Positions 55,347 through 64,000 of a DNA stretch of 64,000 nt are shown here, piece by piece. Position numbers and translations under genes: made by a program. This DNA is from Piezodorus guildinii. Its lineage: Eukaryota > Arthropoda > Insecta > Hemiptera > Pentatomidae. The stretch spans positions 55,726,725-55,790,724 of the forward strand of contig CM041293.1 of NCBI GenBank assembly GCA_023052935.1. The letters are read 5' to 3'. Each line of letters opens with the position of its first letter. Position 1 is the stretch's first letter. Under the pieces are notes generated by a model, which saw only the letters and a list, made by a program, of their open reading frames with translations, ran no database searches and was not told the origin of the DNA.

Positions 55347-58300
55347 GATGCTGCAGGGGCTGGCTGAAGTGCACAGCTAGTTGGGGATTAACGATCCTCC
55401 GGTTTCCCGAGTTCAGTATACTGCACAAATATACAAAGAACAGTACACGATTCACCTACACTGACACAAGGTCATCTACTATACTCACCCTAGGGTCACC
55501 TTCCCTAGGAAGCCGCCCCGGATGGGGAAGTATGTCAGGGTGCTCTGAGGAGGCAGCCCCTCCACCTGACTCGGGAGCAGTGGGCTGATTACCCGCCCTC
55601 CTTAAAGTACAATAATTACGAAACCTCAAGATACAGAAGAAGCCGGACTGTCTCAAAGGGAACGACTTCGGAACCGCCACACTGACTTAAAATTAGCATA
55701 TTGGAACATTTTATCTCTACACAGATTAGGGGCGCTTAGGGCCCTCCTTATGGAATTGGACAAATATAAAATTGATATAGCAGCAATCCAGGAAATCCGC
55801 TGGCTAGGTAAAGGGACTCTTGAAAAGAAATTCCATACTCTGTACTATAGCTGCCATGAAACTCAACACAGTTTTGGAGTTGGGTTTGTTGTGAGGGGAC
55901 GCGCTCGGCAACTTGTCATTGATTTTGAACCAGTGACACCCCGATTGTGCAGACTTCGAATTAAGGGTAAGTTTTATAATATTACCATTATTAATTGCCA
56001 TGCCCCAACGGAAGTGGCTGATGAGCAAGAAAAGGATCAATTCTACGAAGACCTTGGAAGAGTCATGGATGCATGCCCAAAATATGATATGAAAATTGTT
56101 GTCGGAGACTTGAATGCAAAGGTTGGCAGAGAACCTGCATATAAGCCAACGATTGGATCCTACAGCCTACACATGGATAGCAACAACAATGGTCATCGGC
56201 TTATAAGTTTTGCCACAAACTCTGGACTAACCATAGGCACTACTCTTTTCCCAGGAAAGAAGATCCATAAAGCTACTTGGAGATCACCAAATGGCCTTGT
56301 GGCCAATCAAATCGATCATCTCTTAATCGACTCCCGCCATAAATCCAGCTTGATGAATGTTAGATCTTTCAGAGGAGCAAACATGGACACGGATCATTAC
56401 TTAAGCATAGCTAAAATCAGAACAAGGATATCCGTTACCAGATGTTCTAAAAATCTATCGGCAAGAAAATATAACATCGATAAACTGAAAGAGCCGGAAG
56501 TCTGTGCTAGGTATCAGAACAATTTTAAAGAAGAATTTTGTAAAAGGACGCGTTCATCTGCTAATGGCATTGAAGAACAGTGGAAAAAATGCTCTGAAGC
56601 TCTGAATGCAGCAGCCGCGAAAACCTTAGGTTATAAAGATAGGCCTACTCGGTCACCATGGTTTGATACAGAATGTCTCCATGCTACAGCTTGTAAGAAT
56701 GAAGCCTACATGAAAATGTTGCAACGCCACACAAGAAGGTCAGCTCAGATTTATGGTGAGAGGAGAAGAGAGGAAAAACGAATTCATAGAAAAAAGAAGA
56801 GAGCTTGGGAAAATAAACAGTTTAAAGAGATGGAAAATTTTAAAAAAGCTAACGAGTCCAGACTATTCTTCCAGAGAGTTAATGATGGAAGAAAAACATT
56901 CTCACCAAAAGTCACCTCTTGCAGAGATGAAGATGGGACACTTCTTGTTCATAAGGATCAAGTTCTGCAAAGGTGGGTGAAACACTTTAGGCAGCTTCTT
57001 ACTAAGGAACAAGATCAGCATCCAGACACGTCCGTCATATCGCACAGAAGAGATGACTTAGAACCACCTGACCGAGATGAAGTTGAAGACGCCATTGGTA
57101 AGCTCAAAAACAACAAGGCTTCTGGCATCGATGGCATCCAGGCGGAGCTACTGAAGCACGGAGGTGAGGAGCTGGAAAAGGCACTGTTCGAGCTCATACT
57201 GGATATCTGGATGGAAGAAAGGATGCCGCAGGAATGGGACCATGGTGTAATATGTCTCCTGCACAAGAAGGGGGACCGAAATCAATGCGCTAACTATCGG
57301 GGAATTGTGTTACTCTCTTGTGCTTATAGAGTGCTATCTAATGTCCTGTTTGAGAAACTAGTCCCATTCGCAGAGAGAGAACTTGGAAATTACCAATCAG
57401 GTTTTAGAAGAGGACGCTCAACCACCGACCAGATCTTTACATTACGGATGATCCTGGAAAAGGGTATGGAATACAAGCTGACCACTCACCATCTCTTCGT
57501 CGACTTCAAGTCGGCATATGATAGCATCGGTCGAGAAGAACTATACAAGGCCCTAGAAGAGCTTAAAGTCCCAGGAAAACTTATAAGACTTGTAAAGATG
57601 ACTATGGAAAACTCAAAATGCGTTGTCCGTGTGGGGTCAAATCTTTCAGAGGCATTTAGAACCAATAGCGGAGTAAGACAAGGAGACGCCCTTGCTTGCC
57701 TTCTATTTAATTTGGCATTAGAGGTAGCTGTGCGAAAATCAAAAATTCAAAAGGTACCATCTTTAACAGGACTGTACAGCTATTAGGTTATGCCGATGAC
57801 ATTGACATCGTGGCGTCTTCAGAAAAGACATTGAAGGAGGCATTCATTGCATTTGAAACAGCTGCCGCGGAATTTGGTCTCACAGTTAATGAGCATAAAA
57901 CTAAATATATGCGAGTAGGGGGTGGTGGTGGAGACCATATTGCATTCCTGAACATTGGCCCCTATAAGTTCCACAAAGTGGAGACTTTTGTATACCTAGG
58001 ATCCGAAATTAATTCCAGGAACGATGTATCTCAGGATATCAGCAGACGAATAAATAGTGCAAACAGATGCTTCCACGGCCTATCCAAGCATTTTAGGAGC
58101 AAAAACCTTTCCTCCAGTACAAAAATTAATCTTTACAAGACCCTGGTACGTCCAGTGCTCACCTATGGATCAGAGGCATGGGCAACTACTAAGGCGGACG
58201 AGAACAGGCTGTTAATATTCGAAAGACAGGTGCTCAGAAGAATATTCGGAGCAGTAAGAGAAGGAGAAGTCTGGAGGAAAAGAAAAAACAGGGAGCTCTA

Positions 58301-58607
58301 CAACATCTTTAAGGATGCTGATGTCGTTAAGATTATAAAGCTAGGACGACTCCGATGGGCCGGCCATGTGGCTCGAATGAGTGATTCTGAGATTCCAAAG
58401 AAGATACTGACAGAAGAGGTGCACCGAGCAAGGAGAGTGGGGCGACCCAAAACAAGATGGCTGGATGGTGTAGGGATGGATGCAAGGAGCCTACTCAACA
58501 TCAGGAACTGGACTGCTGCAGCACAAGACAGAGCCGTCTGGCGGAGGCTGCTAGGGGAGGCCTAGACTCGATAACGGGTTGTTGCGCCGAATATGTATGT
58601 ATGTATG
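55347..58607 (+). mobile_element. Full-length RTE-like non-LTR retrotransposon, family 2
   Basis: About 3.26 kb, bracketed by a perfect 15-bp duplication. The leader (55347-55605) is GC-rich and starts with a 7-bp hairpin CTGGCTG/CAGCTAG. One long coding region follows, then a short 3'UTR GACTCGATAACGGGTTGTTG and a tail of ATGT repeats. Length, layout and tail type equal family 1, but the proteins differ clearly. A single frameshift disables it. Confidence 0.93.
55606..58565 (+). pseudogene. RTE-like endonuclease/reverse transcriptase ORF with one frameshift
   Basis: The frame is open from 55606. The first ATG (55750) would cut off the endonuclease start LAYWNILSLH (55696-55725), so initiation probably lies upstream at a non-ATG codon or the start has mutated. 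Endonuclease motifs follow: IDIAAIQEIRW, GDLNAKVGRE and TDHYLS. Reverse transcriptase motifs are SGFRRGRSTTDQIFT, DFKSAYDS and GVRQGDALACLLFN. At about 57753 one base is missing in CAAAAGGTACC. The original frame ends at 57786, while GYADDIDIVAS and the rest continue in the -1 frame to 58565. That part has YGSEAW, RRIFGAVREGE, LRWAGHVARM and GRPKTRWLDGV. Restoring one base would join both parts. It cannot make a full protein as it stands. Confidence 0.9.
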
Positions 58608-58644
58608 TATGAATTTGTGTATACCAAAATACATACATACACTT

Positions 58645-58663
58645 ACACACACACACACACACA

Positions 58664-58699
<36 letters not shown>
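58645..58699. repeat. (CA)n microsatellite
   Basis: About 55 bases of CA repeats, next to the right target duplication of the family 2 LINE. Confidence 0.95.
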
Positions 58700-58704
<5 letters not shown>

Positions 58705-59104
58705 GTGTATGGTAATATTGCTACCTTATAATTAATACAAGAAATAAGATGAACTAAAATATTGAATAATTAAGATTAAAATAAAATAAAGAGTGCAAAT
58801 AGTCAAAACATATAAACTAGACTAATATTCAAGGAGATGGATAAATAGTTTATACTTGGAGGAAGTTAAGGATTGGGACGTACGAATGGACAGGGGCAAG
58901 GAACTCCAAAATGAACGAAAGATCTCTTAAAGATAGCAGTTCTGTTGGAGGGAATGATCAGGTTCAGGGACTAGACATGTTATAGATATCGATTTTTTTT
59001 TTGGTTCTATAGGATTGGTAAAGAGAGGTTCCTAGGAAGTGTTGCCTTCGTAATTTTGGGTAAAGCCTTTATAATAATATGTATACGTGTATATACTATA
59101 ATAT
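58700..59104. other. AT-rich non-coding DNA
   Basis: Nothing recognised. Confidence 0.4.
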
Positions 59105-59420
59105 GGAGTGGCGTGGTCTAGTTGGTAGAGCGCTAGTCTACTGTGCTCCGAGCCCTGGGTTCGAATCCCGGTTATGACGGATTGGTAGCTATATTTATTC
59201 TGTTATTTCAGCCGGGGAGCGATCCTGCGCTATGGATACCCTCCTAGGGCAGACCCAGCTTCTATAAAGTGGGTATCAAAAAACGAGGAAAAAAACTGGC
59301 GGCTGAGCGTGATCAAGGCCTCATTTTACGGCCGTTGGCCTGGAGACTGACGAATCTCTATATGTACTAAGCCCGAGACCTTTCATGGATTGTAGGAGTA
59401 CAGGTTTTTTGTTTTTTTTG
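59105..59420 (+). mobile_element. tRNA-derived SINE, family 2, full length
   Basis: The head GGAGTGGCGTGGTCTAGTTG, GTAGAGCGCTAGTC (A box) and GGGTTCGAATCCC (B box) are so tRNA-like that a tRNA gene could be suspected. The arms do not close as a cloverleaf, and the repeat body follows at once: TATTCTGTTATTTCAGCCGG, CTCCTAGGGCAGACCC, TATAAAGTGGGTATC and GGCGGCTGAGCGTGATCAAG. It ends GAGACCTTTCATGGATTGTA and TACAGGTTTTTT. The 3' part resembles the 3' end of LINE family 3. Confidence 0.9.
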
Positions 59421-59860
59421 GAACACTACAGTATGTATAAGTAGATTTTTATAAATTTTTGGATCTGAGATAAGAACTAAAGAAATAAATAATATATAAA
59501 ATAAATTAAGTATTAAGTGAAATATAATTAGAACCGAAGGATTTTTTGGAAGATTGTGGAATAATATGAAAGTAGTACAAAACATTACATTATGTTTCAT
59601 TGTTTCACAATATATTATTATTGTTCGTTATAGTCCAGTAACTTTAATATTTTTCGACGGTATAAATCGATCCTTGTTTTTTTCTCATATGAAGCTTTAT
59701 TAAGGATGTCTAAGTGATAATCGAAAAATAACGGTTAAACTCTTCAACCTTTTTAGGGTATGTAGTTGGACTAGGCTATTTGGTTTGTTGCATAAATCAA
59801 AATCGACAGTAATAAAATTATTATAAAAAGCAGTTACAAAATCCCAGAACATTTCACCTT
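59421..59860. other. AT-rich non-coding DNA
   Basis: Nothing recognised. Confidence 0.4.
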
Positions 59861-59861
59861 C

Positions 59862-60170
59862 CTATGCATAGTTTGTCGATATGTTCTGTGCAGCCTCTTG
59901 TATAAGTTGCACATCTCTGCATTGGGCTGCACCACAGTATCTAGATCTGGAACCTCTTATTCTTCCACTATTAAAAGATCCATAAATCTGTAAGATAATG
60001 ATTTGCCTGTCTTGGGAGGAGTGGCATAGGTATCCACTACACCACTGGCTCTCGAAACCCTTATGCCATAAAGGACATAGGGAAAAAGTTTTATGGATAT
60101 GTTCCAGATAAGATGTTTTTGGGCGTCCTCGAAGTCTTCTGCCATCCGGAGCGTTGTCCATCATCTTTAA
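59862..60170 (-). pseudogene. Possible retrotransposon C-terminal relic
   Basis: Minus translation contains DNAPDGRRLRGRPKTSYLEH, similar to the GRPRTSYLDQ block near the end of some LINE proteins. After that the sequence does not follow a known pattern. The segment is GC-richer than its surroundings. Low certainty. Confidence 0.35.
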
Positions 60171-61647
60171 TTCCTCGTAATCAAGTAGCCAAACTATTTT
60201 TGGAACATTATTATGTTTTATTCTTTATGTTAAGTTATATTGAGTTCAAAGTAAGAAAGAAACAACATAAGAAACCCTTATCCTCAGGTATAACATCTTA
60301 AAATTAGTAAATGCAGGGCTTATAGGACATGTTGCCGTTTAGACATGCCGTTAGAATTGTAGAATCAGAATCTAAAATTAAATAACCTTGTTTTAAAAAT
60401 ATGAAGAGAAAGTTGTTCGTTCTCGTCTAACTTTTGTTCTTCTATGTTGAGTGATCGTATACATTTTTTTTTTTTAAATTCAGTGTTCTCTATTTGTTTT
60501 ATTTTATTTTTTTAAATGGCTGTAAAGAGTTTACAATTATTTTATCATAAAGAGAGTGAGTTACGTTTAACAAAAATAGTACATTTATTTTTTCGGTATT
60601 ATAAATGTATAGTTTTTATCAATTGTGTATTTCATAATTAATTTACACATCTGATAAATGAAATAGTATTTTGACAGATGCCAGATGATTTTATGGATTG
60701 GTGATTGGTACGTTGTGGGATACATTTCTCGTATTAATGCTGGTCGATTTGTTTTCAAAACGAATAATTCAGAGATATTTATCCATTTATGAGCAGAAGA
60801 CGTGAAATGTTTGTTAGTATGAATTTTTTTTTTTTTTTTTCATATCGATCCTAAGGTTGAGTGGACATTTCTTTGTCTGTTTGGAAGTTGGAATTGCCTT
60901 GTCTATTGACGACATCAAACTTGTATTTGATTGAGAAAACAAGAGTTTACGTTCCATTTTAGCATGCTTTTAAAGTAATAGATACCCACATAGCTTAAGG
61001 AAATTAATTTGTTAGAAAGCGTTTTCCTAACATGTTCTTTAGCTCTTCGCGAAATCTAGGATTTCATTTTTTGTTATTTTCTTATCCCTGTCTCATTAAA
61101 AGAAAATTTAGAATCAATTTTTATTTGAATTAATTTTCAATATTAAAGTGACATTTTAAACAGAACGGCATTTGTTTTTTTTTTAAACTAGCTGGTATCG
61201 CGTCGAGAGTTCTCAGTTGCAGTAATATCCTTATTGAGTATATTTGCTGAAAAATGTTCTTTCGATTTGGTAAGTTAAATAGTTATTTCATCGTAGTTAT
61301 TGAATACTAAAATTATAAAAATATCTATCTGTTGATATTTCATTAAAAATGATATTTTGGGTTTAATTATTTTTATCGTGTCGAAAAATCGGGGGTTTAC
61401 TATTTATAAAATTTACAATTTTGTGTAAGGGTTCATTTATATATTATTCCCTTGAATTTCGTCTAATTAATAATAACTGTTCATTATTTAATCACAAGAT
61501 AAATGTTAACATTATACTTTTACTGCATATGTTTCTAAATATATTATTTTTTTAAAAACGGTTTATATATATGTGTTTATTTCGTGTAACTAACATATCA
61601 ACTTCATCTAAATGCGATTTCTGTTGAGTATTTTTTTGAGTAAAAAA

Positions 61648-61695
<48 letters not shown>

Positions 61696-62215
61696 GGGCA
61701 TTTAACTCATGTAATAGTGCTATAACCTATCTTTTATATTTAATAATTTCTTGTAAGGATAAGTAACGATTTATAATTTTTTGCTAAGTTGAGAATATTT
61801 ATCTTTTATTATATTTATTTTTTTCAATGAAGTTTTATGAATTTTAAAATTAAAACCATAAGTCTGTAAGTTGATCGAACTGATCTATTTTTCTATCTAT
61901 GCTTTATTTTATTTATTTTTTAGTGAAACGTCTAAAAATACGTTTTAATTATTAGTCATTACAGACGCACACAGATCTTTATTGACTTATTGCAAGAAAC
62001 ATTTTCAAAAAACGTATTTCTTTATTTAAAATTTTTTGAGAGTTTTTTTTAGAAATTCTCGTAATGATTAAGAAAAAGTATTGTGAAATTGAAATATTTT
62101 CGATTGTGTATCTCTACGAATACATCTGAAATAATCTTTTAAAAAAAAAAAAAATGAATATGTCAAGGTCATCTTAGTATGTAATTTTCAAGGTACATTT
62201 TAGGGTATATGGCAT
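60171..62215. other. AT-rich non-coding DNA
   Basis: No gene is recognised in about 2 kb. An AT microsatellite is at 61653-61686. Confidence 0.4.
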
Positions 62216-62470
62216 TTTTATTTATTAATAATGTTAACCACGATCGTCTGAGTGTGCTTTATCCGCCTCGATCTCGCAGGCCGTGTATTCCATCATGAAG
62301 GCTTATAATTTGATTCGAAACTTTGGCACTCTACTATCAATGAAGTTGACTCAACTCTGTACCTCCAACAAGTTCTTAGATAACACCTGTGGAAGAAAAT
62401 ATCTCCTCCATTACCGACTTACTACGGGTTTCCTAAAATTCTACAGGTTGATTTGTTTATTGGGTTAATT
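62216..62470 (+). other. Exon-like or Penelope-like GC-richer segment
   Basis: CGATCTCGCAG at 62270-62280 could be an acceptor, and CTACAG before GTTGAT at 62447 could be a donor. The frame between (MKAYNLIRNFGTLLSMKLTQ onward) stays open for about 55 codons. However, CATCATGAAGGC...GATTCGAAACTTTGGC also resembles a worn Penelope-like ribozyme region. I cannot decide between these. Confidence 0.3.
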
Positions 62471-62744
62471 AATTAGGTTGGTTTAAGGATTCTTGAAAAA
62501 TAAGTATAATCATAGTAATCCTCCGGCAAAGCTGAATTTTTCTATGCACGCGGTTGTCAGATGCTAGATCCCACCATTTCGCTTTTAAAGAATTTATAAA
62601 TCGTCGAATATCGTAAAACTGAATATCTTTTAAACAGAATTCGGCATTTTTCTCGCGAGTGCTTACTCTGGCTCAGCCCCGCAAAATAGTTTAGTTGTGT
62701 TCTAGAAGTGTATACAGCCATCTGCTGTTGGTTTTTTTTATTTA

Positions 62745-63255
62745 TATTTATTCATTGTTATTTACAACTGTATTATAAAACACAATCAATAAGTATGCAG
62801 AGTTAAGAAAAGTCATGAAAATGTCTTGAGAAAGAACTACCCAGTGGTAGCAGTTCACTAACTATTTTATGGCAGTAGGTCCTGAGGCCACTTCTTTTCT
62901 GTCGCCTCGAATGGTTTCAGGAATATCTGAGGAAGATAGATTACGGACAAGTGGATTTGTATGGGCAGGGAGTTTAAAATGAAAAGAGGTGTATTCATCA
63001 CTGTAACAAATGAATGTTTCGGCCATTATGGAGGAGTTGATTTGTAACAAAATAAGGGGCATTCAGGATTTTGCATTGTAAGAACTGGATGCGGGAGGAA
63101 TCATATGGTTTCGTAGAGCCTCAAAGCTCGCTTCCATATGTCCAATAGGTCTGATAATAGTGATGTAAATGACTCTTTTGTAATATTCTGGAAGTTTTGA
63201 ACGTATGTCTAGTAAGTGTTGTAGTAATCGGTATGTTCGAGCAGTTTCTTAATTT
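62745..63255 (-). pseudogene. Jockey-like LINE 3' end, decayed
   Basis: Minus translation reads YYKRVIYITIIRPIGHMEAS, then (other frame) MPLILLQINSSIMAETFICY, SDEYTSFHFKLPAHTNPLV and SSDIPETIRGDRKEVAS. This matches the order of 35370-35860 and 34918-35195. The 3'UTR CACTGGGTAGTTCTTTC ends TAATACAGTTGTAAATAACA. Confidence 0.75.
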
Positions 63256-63668
63256 CATGCTCACAAAGTCTGTTTAAACTATTATTAAGATTAGTGGACG
63301 AAACTGAATCAATAGGACGTAATTATTAACAATGCGTTTTCTTTGTATGATTTATAGCCCTATTAATTTGTAACGGATTAAATCTTCATTTATTTACTAA
63401 TTAAAAATGTCCTACACATTTCTGGGTCACAAAGGGTTATGCGGATTCAATTGAAATATCAATTGCATGCAAATCGTGACGTATAGACAGGAGAGAAAAC
63501 AAACGTTTTAAGTTGAAAAAAAATAAACTATAATAATATTTACATTTTTTTGTTGTAAAAACTCAGCTCTAACTTACTATTTTAAGCGACTGAATTCCTT
63601 GCGTCACCTATTCCCGCTTGAAACCCGAAAACTTCTCGTTACCTCTTTAATATTTTCCCCACTTTCAG
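63256..63668. other. Non-coding DNA upstream of a candidate exon
   Basis: Composition becomes less AT-rich after 63560. No repeat is recognised. Confidence 0.35.
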
Positions 63669-63710
63669 TATTGCTGCACGGCATACGGTGGTGTATCTGT
63701 GGATCTCGAG
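63669..63710 (+). CDS. Candidate micro-exon, 42 nt, phase 0 (unidentified gene)
   Basis: A pyrimidine-rich acceptor TATTTTCCCCACTTTCAG (ending 63668) precedes 42 bases that read YCCTAYGGVSVDLE without a stop, followed by donor GTAAAAATAA at 63711. Length is a multiple of three and both borders are in phase 0, so it could be skipped without a frame change. GC content is well above the background. I do not recognise the peptide. Confidence 0.45.
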
Positions 63711-64000
63711 GTAAAAATAAAACGCTCAATTAATTGCTTTGTTCTATTCATCTTCGGGGTCTCTAGGTACACTTCCGTTTTCCAATTTTATGGCGATTTG
63801 AAATGGCTTTACCCTTCCAATCGTCGCAAGTATTTTCTTGCATTGTTCCTATACCAAGTTATCCAATCCCGCCGCACAGTGGGTAAAATCACCTATTTAG
63901 GTGGACAAAAGTCAAGTCAAACATTTGGAATTTTCCAGTGCTTCACCTTTTTATTATTAGTTGGCAAGACCCTTAATGCTAATATTTCCCACCTACCGTG
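63711..64000. other. Less AT-rich non-coding DNA at the window edge
   Basis: Possible intron or regulatory sequence after the candidate exon. It contains GGAATTTTCC near 63930, which fits a Rel/NF-kB-like site by chance or function. No frame is called. Confidence 0.3.

Larger units (their letters stand above)
55332..58622. repeat. Target-site duplication pair, LINE family 2
   Basis: TATGAATTTGTGTAT occurs at 55332-55346 and 58608-58622. The first two or three bases of the right copy may belong to the ATGT tail. Confidence 0.92.

Noticed and set aside
55347..55440. HDV-like ribozyme at the 5' end of LINE family 2
   Set aside because: A 7-bp hairpin is present, but I could not complete the nested double-pseudoknot by eye. 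A covariance-model search would settle it.
59105..59180. A tRNA gene
   Set aside because: A and B boxes are excellent, but the acceptor ends do not pair and a SINE body follows directly. The same body occurs at 16.6 kb without the head.
63925..63940. NF-kB site GGAATTTTCC
   Set aside because: A 10-base AT-rich match is expected by chance and there is no supporting promoter.
1..64000. CRISPR array, operons, bacterial genes
   Set aside because: No regularly spaced direct repeats and no dense coding. All signals are eukaryotic.

Overview
This is AT-rich eukaryotic nuclear DNA from an animal, most likely an insect. The evidence is spliced exons with GT/AG borders, an insect-like VPS28 first exon, RTE- and jockey-type non-LTR retrotransposons, a mariner, Penelope-like repeats and tRNA-derived SINEs. 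A hemipteran would fit, but the sequence alone does not prove it. Nothing bacterial, no operon and no CRISPR array is present.

Host gene content is very low. The one gene I can name is VPS28 (ESCRT-I): its first coding exon is on the minus strand at 33933-34067, with a probable 5'UTR/promoter at 34068-34290. Two more exon-like segments on the plus strand have good splice borders but no identity: 22256-22316 (holds an ATG) and 63669-63710 (42 nt, phase 0). A GC-richer segment at 17935-18060 could be a promoter or 5' exon.

Most of the window is layered transposable elements. (1) RTE-like (CFDP2-like) LINEs: family 1 has a full-length copy with intact ORF at 1483-4743 and four 5'-truncated copies at 11795-12548, 41653-42332, 49390-49782 and 50301-50548. 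Family 2 has a full-length copy with one frameshift at 55347-58607. A third family is represented by a fragment at 54620-55110. (2) Jockey-like LINE 3' ends lie at 10925-11390, 26751-27158, 28915-29315, 34795-35860, 39449-40112, 46155-46690 and 62745-63255. (3) Penelope-like non-coding repeats with minimal hammerhead-ribozyme motifs lie at 19258-19405, 25420-27359, 43539-44735, 46483-46660 and 51870-52350. (4) A deleted mariner with 29-bp TIRs is at 25805-26703. (5) At least four tRNA-derived SINE families are present. (6) At least five unclassified dispersed repeats (here called R-A to R-E) fill much of the rest.

The layers can be ordered in time by nesting. LINE 1483-4743 sits inside an R-A copy. 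The Penelope-like element 25420-27359 also sits inside an R-A copy and itself contains the mariner and a jockey 3' end. A SINE sits inside an R-B copy at 22.6 kb and another inside a jockey 3'UTR at 39.8 kb. Many insertions still have recognisable 12-15 bp target-site duplications, so the boundaries given for those are accurate to a few bases. Boundaries of R-A to R-E are approximate.
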